A stretch of 64,000 bases of DNA from Pseudoalteromonas peptidolytica (GTDB lineage Bacteria; Pseudomonadota; Gammaproteobacteria; Enterobacterales; Alteromonadaceae): positions 215,913 to 279,912 of the forward strand of contig NZ_WEHZ01000001.1 of assembly GCF_012641745.1 (NCBI RefSeq), in the 5' to 3' direction. Shown here one piece after another: positions 24,115-34,602 of the stretch. A program made the position numbers and the translations under genes. Under the pieces are notes generated by a model that was not told where the DNA came from, did no database searches, and was given only the letters and a program-made list of their open reading frames with translations. Each line of letters starts with the position of its first letter. Position 1 is the first letter of the stretch.

Positions 24115-24606
24115 CTATTTGTCAAGTTTGGCTTTGCAAAGGTTACATAAGCCAGGCAACTCTAAGCGTGCATTTGCAGCTGAAAATCCAGTGCTTTCTA
24201 CCGCTTTAAATAGATGCTTGGCAGCCTCTTGAACAGAATCTATTTCTTCTATTTGATGGCAGGATTTGCAGACTAAGATCACGGATAGATGGTGATGGCA
24301 CGCACCATCTAGACTCTTACAGGCTATATATTTATTTGCAGAATGGATCCGGTGTGCCAGATTGACTGATTCTAAGAATTCAAGAATGCGGTACACGGAC
24401 ATTGCTAGAATAGGAGAGTTGGTGCTTTTATTGTATTTGTCAGTAAGTTCATACGCTGATAGCGGCTCGACTGTTTGCAATAATATTTCAAGCACGCCCT
24501 GTCGTTTTTCAGTTAAACGCAGCCCTAACGATTGGCATTTTGCTTGAGCCTGTTTGAGAATAAAATTTCGTTGAGTTTTGTTCACGGCAATGACGACATA
24601 ATTCAT
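24115..24606 (-). CDS. zur: Zinc uptake regulator, Fur family
   Basis: A 163-residue Fur-family repressor: winged helix (GLRLTEKRQGVLEIL then LAMSVYRILEFLESVNLAHRI) and a C-terminal metal-binding domain with a His cluster (ACHHHLSVILVC). The structural zinc cysteines are C113-x-x-C116 and C154-x-x-C157. NARLELPGLCNLC matches the C-terminal pattern of E. coli Zur (IEAHGLCAAC) better than Fur or PerR. It heads the zur-dihydroorotase-folE2 operon, is divergent from a zinc-type TonB receptor, and has a box only 7 bases before its ATG, implying autoregulation. A GTG at 24585 is an alternative start. Confidence 0.9.
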   Translation of the reverse strand: MNYVVIAVNKTQRNFILKQAQAKCQSLGLRLTEKRQGVLEILLQTVEPLSAYELTDKYNKSTNSPILAMSVYRILEFLESVNLAHRIHSANKYIACKSLDGACHHHLSVILVCKSCHQIEEIDSVQEAAKHLFKAVESTGFSAANARLELPGLCNLCKAKLDK

Positions 24607-24612
24607 TCAACT

Positions 24613-24658
24613 ATTGATACAATATAACATATCAAGCATAATTGATACAATATAACAT
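24613..24658. promoter_or_regulatory. Two Zur-box-like operators between zur and znuD
   Basis: ATTGATACAATATAACAT occurs twice, identically, at 24613-24630 and 24641-24658, spaced 28 bases. Each contains TGATACAATATAACA, 13 of 15 positions of the imperfect palindrome TGTTATANTATAACA. One copy faces each divergent gene, at 7 bases from zur and 14 bases from the receptor ATG. Confidence 0.8.
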
Positions 24659-24672
24659 TTATTGGAGTCGTT

Positions 24673-27090
<2,418 letters not shown>

Positions 27091-27102
27091 GAATCTCAAT
27101 CA

Positions 27103-27139
27103 TTATGTACCTGTTAGCTAAAGCCATACAGGTACATAA
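27103..27139. terminator. 11-bp inverted repeat after the receptor gene
   Basis: TTATGTACCTG (27103-27113) pairs with CAGGTACATAA (27129-27139) around a 15-base loop. It lies 12 bases after the receptor stop and may act in termination or mRNA 3' protection; there is no T run, so intrinsic termination is uncertain. Confidence 0.45.
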
Positions 27140-27225
27140 GTCACTGAGTTATGCAACAACATAGATTTTAACTATGTGTAGCACTAGATTATTACCGACA
27201 CGATTCACAATCAGCAGGGGAAATT

Positions 27226-28602
27226 ATGGTTTCACGTCGAGGGTTTTTAAGGGGGGCAGGCACCCTAGCATTTATTGGCCTTTCTAAAAGCGCATTTGGC
27301 AGAGTGCCACTATTAGATTTTAACACGATGATAGCTGGGTATGGACCGTTGATCACTGACCCCAATGGCTTACTCGATTTGCCCCAAGGTTTCAGTTATC
27401 AAATAGTATCAAGCCTTGGGGATGAAATGTCCGATGGTTTTACTGTACCAGATAAAGCCGATGGTATGGGCTGTATTGCTTTAGATGAAGAGCGGGTTGC
27501 ATTGATCCGCAATCATGAATTGAAACCAACAGATTTAGCAAAAGCCGATAATAGTATTCGCCAACATAAAAGTGATCTTGCTTTTGATACAAATGGCTCA
27601 GGCATCGCGCTTCCAGGTGGCACAAGTCATATTGTCTATAACCTAAAAACACGTCAAAAAGAACAAGAATATTTATCCTTGGTTGGCACTATTCGCAACT
27701 GCTCTGGTGGAATAACGCCTTGGGGGAGTTGGCTTACTTGTGAAGAAACAACTGCAACTAAAAATGATGGTTTTACACAAGATCACGGATATATTTTTGA
27801 AGTACCAGCGACTGCAAAGGGTTTAATTAAGCCACAACCTCTAAAAGCAATGGGGCGGTTTAATCATGAAGCTGCTGCTGTTGATCCCAAAACAGGTATT
27901 GTTTATCTCACGGAAGACCGGGGAGACAGTGTGTTTTACCGCTTTATTCCAAACGAAAAAGCAAAGCTCCACAAAGGCGGGAAACTACAAGCGTTGGCTG
28001 TGAAAGAAAGCCCGCAATTTGATAGTCGAAATTGGAATAAAAAAGCGATGCCACTTCATCAGGAGTTTATCGTTGAGTGGATAGATTTGGACGACCCGCA
28101 AAGTGCTAAAGACGATTTACGGATCCGTGCTTATCGAAGTGGAGCAGCGTTATTTGCTCGAGGTGAAGGGATCCATTGGGGTGAAAAAGAACTGTATTTC
28201 TGCTGCACCAATGGTGGGAAAAAGCAGCTAGGGCAAGTGATGAAATATCAGCCATCTGAATTTGAAGGGACAGAAAAAGAACATCTCAGTCCAGGAAAGC
28301 TATCTTTATTTGTGGAAAGCACTAGCCAGTCTCTCTATAACTTTGGTGATAATCTCACTGTATCACCAAAAGGTCATTTAATTGTGTGTGAGGATCAGTA
28401 CTCGGATATTGTAAATAACTACCTAAGAGGAGTGACACCAAATGGTGAACTTTACAATTTTGCTAGATTAACCAAGCAAACTGAACTTGCAGGCGCTTGT
28501 TTTTCACCAGATGGAGGTACGTTATTTGTCAATGTCTACTCACCAACTACGACACTAGCGATTGTTGGACCTTGGGAGTGCTTCAATGAATCCTGTACAT
28601 AA
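27226..28602 (+). CDS. PhoX/DUF839 family phosphatase-like protein, Tat-exported
   Basis: A 458-residue protein with a twin-arginine signal (SRRGFLRGAGTLAFIGL) and the PhoX/DUF839 fold signatures RNHEL, GGTSHIVYN, GRFNHEAAAVDP and LTEDRGDSVFYRF, the C-terminal half reading CEDQYSDI and FSPDGGTLFVNVY. PhoX enzymes are periplasmic calcium/iron alkaline phosphatases that need no zinc. That property fits the zinc-limitation genes next door, but no Zur-like box is visible in its 135-base upstream region. A GGGGA site precedes the ATG. Exact activity unproven. Confidence 0.82.
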   Translation: MVSRRGFLRGAGTLAFIGLSKSAFGRVPLLDFNTMIAGYGPLITDPNGLLDLPQGFSYQIVSSLGDEMSDGFTVPDKADGMGCIALDEERVALIRNHELKPTDLAKADNSIRQHKSDLAFDTNGSGIALPGGTSHIVYNLKTRQKEQEYLSLVGTIRNCSGGITPWGSWLTCEETTATKNDGFTQDHGYIFEVPATAKGLIKPQPLKAMGRFNHEAAAVDPKTGIVYLTEDRGDSVFYRFIPNEKAKLHKGGKLQALAVKESPQFDSRNWNKKAMPLHQEFIVEWIDLDDPQSAKDDLRIRAYRSGAALFARGEGIHWGEKELYFCCTNGGKKQLGQVMKYQPSEFEGTEKEHLSPGKLSLFVESTSQSLYNFGDNLTVSPKGHLIVCEDQYSDIVNNYLRGVTPNGELYNFARLTKQTELAGACFSPDGGTLFVNVYSPTTTLAIVGPWECFNESCT

Positions 28603-28686
28603 TTAACTTGTTTGGACAATTTAAATTATCTTATGGTGTGGTTACACTGGTGAGGAATATGACAACACCAAAATAACGAGTGCAGT

Positions 28687-29598
28687 ATGACAACAATATT
28701 CCAAGCACCTCAAGCGGTGGTGATGATCCGCCCACACCATTTCACTTCAAACCCCCAAACCATGCAAGATAACGCTTTTCAGCAAGCTTGTAGCGAAAAC
28801 AACCCTAACAATAGAGCTTATGTTGAGGTCAGTAACGCAGTGCACGCGTTAGAATTAGCTGGCGTGAAAGTGCACTTATTTGAGGACACCTCTACGAAGA
28901 CTCCTGATTCAGTATTTCCTAACAATTGGTTTTCGACTCATAGTGATGGTCAATTGACGATTTATCCTATGTATGCACCAAATCGACGGCTTGAAGTGCG
29001 CAGCGACATTATCGATTTTTTACGTGCTCAGTATCAGGTGACAAATATCAATGACTATAGTCATCTAACCGCTGAAGAAATATTCCTTGAAGGCACCGGC
29101 TCAATGGTTATCGACCATCAAACAAAAGTGGCCTATGCGGTAGAGTCTAAGCGCACCAACACAGATTTAGTTAATCAGGTTTGTCAGCAATTGGGGCTAC
29201 AAGCCGAGATATTTAATGCCTATGATAAAAACCAAGTATCGGTTTATCACACTAATGTCTTAATGTGTGTTGCGACCGACTTCGCCATGATATGTCTAGA
29301 TATGGTGCCTGAACATCAGCGGACAAAACTTGTTGCCTGTTTAACGCAAAGCGGTCACACGCTAATTGAGCTATCTTATGAGCAAATCCAACATTTTTGT
29401 GGCAACGCGATTGAGTTGCAAGGGAGCACCGGTCGCATACTTGCGCTTTCTACTACGGCTTATCGGGCGCTATTACCAGAGCAAATTACTGTCATTGAAG
29501 AGTCAGCTAAGCTAGTTGCTATTGATATACCGACAATTGAAGCCGCAGGTGGCTCGGTGCGTTGTATGATTGCTGGAGTCCATTTAAATAACCGTTAA
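28687..29598 (+). CDS. ctlX: Arginine deiminase-related amidinotransferase/hydrolase, CtlX family
   Basis: A 303-residue guanidino-group-modifying enzyme fold. FPNNWFSTH near residue 77, the catalytic Glu in FLEGTGSMV, His in VYHTNVLM and Cys at about 293 in GGSVRCMIAGVHL are the expected catalytic set. This single-domain form is annotated in related genomes as CtlX, a citrulline-utilisation hydrolase; the substrate assignment is family-based. Cytoplasmic, followed 45 bases later by an amino-acid symporter gene in the same direction, so a shared transcript is possible. Confidence 0.82.
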   Translation: MTTIFQAPQAVVMIRPHHFTSNPQTMQDNAFQQACSENNPNNRAYVEVSNAVHALELAGVKVHLFEDTSTKTPDSVFPNNWFSTHSDGQLTIYPMYAPNRRLEVRSDIIDFLRAQYQVTNINDYSHLTAEEIFLEGTGSMVIDHQTKVAYAVESKRTNTDLVNQVCQQLGLQAEIFNAYDKNQVSVYHTNVLMCVATDFAMICLDMVPEHQRTKLVACLTQSGHTLIELSYEQIQHFCGNAIELQGSTGRILALSTTAYRALLPEQITVIEESAKLVAIDIPTIEAAGGSVRCMIAGVHLNNR

Positions 29599-29643
29599 AA
29601 AATACTAGATAAATGGCAAATAATAATAAAATAGGAACCGCCT

Positions 29644-31074
29644 ATGTTTGAAAGTGCAGTTAAGAGTATCAATGGGCTCTTATGGGGAGAAGGCCAGATA
29701 CTTATTTATATCCTGTTATTTGCAGGGTTCTGGTTCACTATTCTTTTGCGAGGAATACAAGTGGTTAAATTTCGCCACATGTTTAGCCTATTAAAAGGCA
29801 GTAGCAAAGGCGATAAAGATAATATCAGTTCTTTTCAAGCATTATGTACCGGGCTATCCGCAAGGGTCGGTACTGGGAACTTGGCAGGTGTGGCGGTCGC
29901 TATTTCTCTTGGCGGTAGTGGCGCTATATTTTGGATGTGGATGATAGCTATTTTGGGGATGGCAACCGGTTTTGCTGAGAGTGTGCTTGGTCAAGTCTAT
30001 AAAGTACGTGATAGTCAAGGCGAATTTAGAGGGGGCCCTGCCTATTATATTCAAATGGGGCTAGGTAGTAGGGCACTGGCCATATGCTTCGCACTGTGTT
30101 TGTTTTTGGGCTACGGCTTTACCTTCAGCGCAATGCAAACGAACACCATTACCGACGCGCTTAATTACGCATTTAATATCCCAACTGGGTACTCGGGTAT
30201 TGTGATCACTGTACTTGCAGGTGCAATCATCCTTGGTGGCTTTAAAGCGATTGCTAGATTTGCCGAAAAAGTGGTGCCCGTAATGGGATTAGTCTTTGTG
30301 CTCGTTGCCATCGTCATCACAGTGATAAATTACTCGCAAGTGCCGGGCATGCTGTTAGATATTTTGCGCAGTGCTTTTGGTTTGCAAGAAGCGGGAGCTG
30401 GCGCTCTTGGTGCAGCCATTAAAAATGGCATTCAGCGCGGCCTTTATTCAAATGAGGCTGGAGCGGGAAGTGTGCCGCACGCGTCAGCCAGTGCGACGCC
30501 GATACCCAACCACCCTGTGACTCAAGGTTATATTCAAATGCTAGGGGTCTTCTTTGATACAATCGTACTATGTAGCTGTACCGCTGTGATAATTCTCTTA
30601 GCCGATATCGATATCGGCAGTGAGATGGAAGGTATACGCCTTACACAATCTGCGATGACATCCCACTTTGCCGCAGGGGGCGTGTATTTTGTCGCGGCAG
30701 CAATCACTTTATTTGCTTTTACTTCCGTAGTAGCAAATTATGCCTACGCTGAAAGTAACTTACATTTATTCCATTTAGATAATAAAGTTGGTCGTTCAAT
30801 CTATACCGCGTGTTACTTATGTATGATGCTTTGGGGCGCCTCAGCGACACTTAAGCAAGTGTGGGATCTAGCTGACATTGCACTAGGGTTAATGACCGTA
30901 GTTAACGTCATCGCGATTGTCCGCCTTACGCCTACTATTTTGGCGGTTACAACGGATTACCATAGTCAAAGTATGAAAGGTAAAGCACCGGTATTTGACA
31001 CCAAAAAGGTAAAAATACAAGGAGTAACCGAGTCAGGAGTTTGGAATAATAGTCGTGAGAATCACTCAGCTTAA
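29644..31074 (+). CDS. Sodium:alanine symporter (AGCS family)
   Basis: A 476-residue AGCS transporter with about ten hydrophobic segments. Family signatures are visible: ALCTGLSARVGTGNLAGVAVA, FRGGPAYYIQMGLG and NGIQRGLYSNEAGAGSVPHA. It should import alanine, glycine or a similar small amino acid with sodium. An AGGA site lies 8 bases before the ATG. It follows ctlX closely. Confidence 0.92.
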   Translation: MFESAVKSINGLLWGEGQILIYILLFAGFWFTILLRGIQVVKFRHMFSLLKGSSKGDKDNISSFQALCTGLSARVGTGNLAGVAVAISLGGSGAIFWMWMIAILGMATGFAESVLGQVYKVRDSQGEFRGGPAYYIQMGLGSRALAICFALCLFLGYGFTFSAMQTNTITDALNYAFNIPTGYSGIVITVLAGAIILGGFKAIARFAEKVVPVMGLVFVLVAIVITVINYSQVPGMLLDILRSAFGLQEAGAGALGAAIKNGIQRGLYSNEAGAGSVPHASASATPIPNHPVTQGYIQMLGVFFDTIVLCSCTAVIILLADIDIGSEMEGIRLTQSAMTSHFAAGGVYFVAAAITLFAFTSVVANYAYAESNLHLFHLDNKVGRSIYTACYLCMMLWGASATLKQVWDLADIALGLMTVVNVIAIVRLTPTILAVTTDYHSQSMKGKAPVFDTKKVKIQGVTESGVWNNSRENHSA

Positions 31075-31271
31075 AACGTTGAAAGAAGGGTTATGGAGGG
31101 TTTTTTACCTCAGTTTATTCACAGGAGTTTTGAAGTAAAAGTGTCGTTATATTTTCTATCATCTACTCTATTTAATTTTTTTATATTCATTGTATACTGC
31201 CGCGCGCTTTTTATTTCAATATTTTAAATTAAATATTGCTCTTTTTTTAATCTGTGAATTTTGATGTGATA

Positions 31272-31931
31272 ATGAAAATAAAACTATTTGGATTGGTATT
31301 ACTATCCTTACCTATTTATGCAGAAGCTGAGGTCAACGTATACTCAGAAGCACTTATTGGTAAAGCCAATAATGAACTTTATGCGAAGGACGACTTTGAC
31401 GGAAGTAAGCGCGCGTCATCTGCCATGTCTGATTCATTTGGACTTAGACTGGGTTTCGAGCTTACCGAGCAGTTAGCTCTTGAAATCTCTAAACACTATC
31501 ATGGGGAAGCACCTGCCGAATATACAGTTCATAGGTCTACCACAATCCCTGGAAGTAATGAGGGTCCCTTTACAACTTCATATAACGTTGTCTTGCCTAT
31601 TGATACTGAATCTCTAAGACTTGGAGTTAAGGGTAAGATAGCGTTGTCTAACAAAGTTAATGCGAATATAAGAGTGGGAATTGCACACTGGAAATACAAA
31701 GATGTGCTCCCCGCACAATTAGTTTCTCCAGATAATACCGGCTCAGGTGATAGTGGTAATGATATTTATACTGCTGTAGGATTTAATTATCAACTTACAG
31801 ACAATCTCTATGCAGGTTTAGAATACGCCCTTATAAATATTAAAGAGTCGCAAGAATATGACTATGGGGGCAACGTTAAGTATGAGCATAATTTACACGA
31901 ATTATCCATAGTGCTCGGTTGGGCTTTTTAA
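31272..31931 (+). CDS. Small outer-membrane beta-barrel protein
   Basis: From the ATG at 31272 it is 219 residues, with a signal peptide (KIKLFGLVLLSLPIYAEA) and alternating amphipathic strands ending in LGWAF, the terminal Phe typical of outer-membrane barrels. LRLGFELTEQLALEISKHY and YTAVGFNYQLTDNLYAGLEYAL resemble OmpA-type 8-stranded porin-like proteins. The frame is open to a GTG at 31254 but that would place extra residues before the signal. No specific function can be given. Confidence 0.75.
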   Translation: MKIKLFGLVLLSLPIYAEAEVNVYSEALIGKANNELYAKDDFDGSKRASSAMSDSFGLRLGFELTEQLALEISKHYHGEAPAEYTVHRSTTIPGSNEGPFTTSYNVVLPIDTESLRLGVKGKIALSNKVNANIRVGIAHWKYKDVLPAQLVSPDNTGSGDSGNDIYTAVGFNYQLTDNLYAGLEYALINIKESQEYDYGGNVKYEHNLHELSIVLGWAF

Positions 31932-32022
31932 ACCGCAGATTCACTTCGCTGAGCAATTAGCGTCAGGGATCTATTTAAAATTGGTCAAATTGATTGGTTT
32001 TGTATCACCTATTTTGGTAATC

Positions 32023-32061
32023 GGGTTTGGGCTCTTCTCAATGATGAGATTACCCAAACCC
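32023..32061. terminator. Inverted repeat between convergent genes
   Basis: GGGTTTGGG (32023-32031) pairs with CCCAAACCC (32053-32061), with an additional inner CTTCTCA/TGATGAG-type pairing. It lies between the convergent barrel gene and the ygiM-like gene. There is no long T run, so it is a probable rather than certain terminator. Confidence 0.5.
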
Positions 32062-32076
32062 AGCGATGATTAGCTA

Positions 32077-32688
32077 TCACCAGCCATCGTAGCGTTTTCT
32101 ACGAGATAAAAATAGTGTCAGGATCACACCGATAATGATGCCACTAATCCCGATGATACCTCCGTAAGTCAGCAGCTGGTGCTGTTCTTTTTGGACTTTT
32201 TGCTGCTGTGACAAGCGTTCATCTTGAAGTTGCTGTTCAAGTCCGGAAATGGTCTCTTGTAACGCTACGTTTTCGGCAAGTAAATTGGTATTATTTTGTT
32301 GTAAGATGGGCAGTTGTTGCTGAGCGTCATTGAGTGCTGTTTGAGTATCAACCAGCGTTTGATTCAGGTTCTCAAGCTGTTGTTTTAGTCCGGCCTCAGT
32401 GGTAATGAACTTACTCTCTACCCAGCCTTCTCTTTCCTTGTCATCTTTAATTTGGACAAATCCATCTTCAGCGCCACTAAGTATAGTGATTGGTGTGCCT
32501 GCATCCACAGAGCCTAAAATCCGATAATTTTTACTTGGACCTGTGTGCATGAAAATATAAAGATTGTCACTTATATAGCCATTTGGCTGCGGTGGGTTTG
32601 CTGGGGTAGTGTCGGCAGGCTCTTCAGCAAAAATGGTAAAGCTTATTAAGAGCAGGCTCGCAATGATAAATTGCTTAAGGTTGAACAT
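32077..32688 (-). CDS. ygiM: SH3-domain protein with coiled coil and C-terminal TM (TIGR04211/YgiM)
   Basis: A 203-residue envelope protein: signal peptide, a bacterial SH3 domain (about 38-95, LYIFMHTGPSKNYRILGSVDAGTPI and REGWVESKFI), a coiled coil rich in Gln/Leu (about 100-165), a single transmembrane helix (GGIIGISGIIIGVILTLFL) and a short basic tail. This order matches E. coli YgiM. In E. coli ygiM also neighbours ygiF, as here, where the CYTH gene is divergent. Role unknown, presumably in the cell wall or envelope. Confidence 0.88.
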   Translation of the reverse strand: MFNLKQFIIASLLLISFTIFAEEPADTTPANPPQPNGYISDNLYIFMHTGPSKNYRILGSVDAGTPITILSGAEDGFVQIKDDKEREGWVESKFITTEAGLKQQLENLNQTLVDTQTALNDAQQQLPILQQNNTNLLAENVALQETISGLEQQLQDERLSQQQKVQKEQHQLLTYGGIIGISGIIIGVILTLFLSRRKRYDGW

Positions 32689-32986
32689 GCGTGGGCCTTT
32701 TATTCTTAGGGTGGTAAAGTTTACAAAATAGTAGGGATTTCACAGCTTAATAGCAAGGCTTTGTTTATTTTGAATAAGCCGAAATAATTGATTACATACT
32801 GGAAATTACTAAAGCGTGAGAGCTAAGCTTACGTATCAAAAATCCCGACATTTAGCGAATTTATCCAAACTATTTGTTGATTTAGCACATATTTAGCGGG
32901 ATTTTCATCAGATAAAAAGATTGCAAACTCGGCTTCCTTTGTATATTTTGATCTTCCCGTAGACAAATAGGTAAAACACTGCCCTA

Positions 32987-34507
32987 ATGGACACTGAAAT
33001 AGAACTGAAATTCTTGGTTTCAGATAATGAAGTTCCGCTGATCCCTGCACTTCTCACACAGTTTGCAAAAACGGTCACCAACAAACCCGCTAAAAATTTA
33101 ACGAATGCTTACTTTGATACGCCCAATCGTGAATTACGAGCGCTAGATATTGGTTTAAGAACTCGTTGTTGTAACGATGAGTGTGAACAAACAATTAAAC
33201 TTGCAGGAGAGGTTGTTGGTGGGTTACATCAGCGGCCTGAATATAACTTACCTATTCAGTCAGGGCGTCCAGACTTACATGCTTTTGATGCTAACATTTG
33301 GCCTCATGGCATGCAGTTGGAATCCATTGCGCAGAATATATTCCCGATCTTCAGTACTAATTTTATTCGTCGTACATGGCTATTGGAGACGGATTCTGGT
33401 ACTAAGATAGAAGCGGTATTAGATAAAGGCGAGATCGCCGCGAACGGCCAAATTGAGCCAATCAATGAGCTCGAGATAGAATTAATTGAGGGAAATAAAG
33501 AGGATTTATTTCTTTTGGCTGATCACCTGATAAAACAAGCAGGCATGCGCTTAGGGTTATACTCTAAAGCAGCTAGAGGCTATCGAATAGCGGACGACAA
33601 GCCGCTGAAACCAAATAAATTTATAGGTTTTGTACCTCTTAAATCTCAAGCGACGCAAGAGCAAGCACTCATCGCGACGGTAAGCTACGGGATCCAATTT
33701 GTACAAAAGCATGAACAGTGTTATTTCAACAAACCGAGCTTAAAAACACTTAAGCGAGTCATTGATGGCATCTCACTTATTCGTCATGCGTTTTGGCTAT
33801 TTGATGATATCGTGGATAAAAGCTTAACTGAGAGTATTCGCAATGAGTTGAAGTGGTTGTTGTCAGAGTTGGCTTGGGTTGAGAATGCCATCCACCTTAA
33901 AACTTATACTTCAAAGCGTCATGCTTATTATAAAAAGCTAAATCAATTTCCTGAGTTAGCTCATGTGATCACCGATTTACAGGATGTACAGCCAACACCG
34001 ACGGACATTGAAGACTTATTTCATTGTACCCGTTATAACCGGTTGATCCTCTCGTTGACGCGCTGGTTGGTTGATAGAGCTTGGCGTAAAAATTGGGATC
34101 AAAAGGCACTGAGCGCAGCGCAGCTGCCAGTTACTGATATTGCTAATCAACTTTTCGATAAAGATTGGCAAGCGTTGAAAAGCCTGTTGCCGCAAGAAAA
34201 AACGCTATCAGAATATGATTACTTACAAGTAAGAGCAAAACTAGAAAACACGCTGCTTAGTGGCAATTGCCTAGGCAAACTTTACGATAAAGAAGCACGC
34301 AAAGCATTTAGAACGCCATGGATCGATGTGGTGTATGGCATCTATGAACTTGAAACCTTGACTTATTTGCATCAACTTTGCCAAAACCAAAATTCTGACG
34401 CATTACAAGAAGTACAAGTGTGGCTAAAACAAAAATCTGATTTTTTAGTGAGTGCCATGGAACAAAGCCGGCAATCTTCAATGCTATCTGAACCTTATTG
34501 GTGTTGA
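32987..34507 (+). CDS. ygiF: CYTH-CHAD inorganic triphosphatase (YgiF-like)
   Basis: A 506-residue protein with an N-terminal CYTH domain (residues 1-200) opening with the catalytic ExExK motif E4-I-E6-L-K8, and an all-helical CHAD domain (about 220-500) with its conserved basic and His residues. E. coli YgiF of the same architecture hydrolyses inorganic triphosphate; CHAD domains bind polyphosphate. Divergent from ygiM, followed by a strong terminator. Confidence 0.9.
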   Translation: MDTEIELKFLVSDNEVPLIPALLTQFAKTVTNKPAKNLTNAYFDTPNRELRALDIGLRTRCCNDECEQTIKLAGEVVGGLHQRPEYNLPIQSGRPDLHAFDANIWPHGMQLESIAQNIFPIFSTNFIRRTWLLETDSGTKIEAVLDKGEIAANGQIEPINELEIELIEGNKEDLFLLADHLIKQAGMRLGLYSKAARGYRIADDKPLKPNKFIGFVPLKSQATQEQALIATVSYGIQFVQKHEQCYFNKPSLKTLKRVIDGISLIRHAFWLFDDIVDKSLTESIRNELKWLLSELAWVENAIHLKTYTSKRHAYYKKLNQFPELAHVITDLQDVQPTPTDIEDLFHCTRYNRLILSLTRWLVDRAWRKNWDQKALSAAQLPVTDIANQLFDKDWQALKSLLPQEKTLSEYDYLQVRAKLENTLLSGNCLGKLYDKEARKAFRTPWIDVVYGIYELETLTYLHQLCQNQNSDALQEVQVWLKQKSDFLVSAMEQSRQSSMLSEPYWC

Positions 34508-34515
34508 TTAAAGAG

Positions 34516-34537
34516 AGCGGGGCAACCCGCTTTTTTT
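34516..34537 (+). terminator. Intrinsic terminator of ygiF
   Basis: AGCGGG-gcaa-CCCGCT followed by a run of seven T, 9 bases after the stop codon: a textbook Rho-independent terminator. Confidence 0.88.
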
Positions 34538-34602
34538 AATGTGTACTGTCATGCCTACTCCCTTTAAACTAAACCGACTTGAGCGACAATTAAAAAGGCA
34601 AA

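Noticed and set aside
27140..27225. Search for a Zur box before the PhoX-like gene
   Set aside because: Only a weak ACATAG/CTATGT inverted repeat is present; it does not resemble the boxes at 21248 and 24613.
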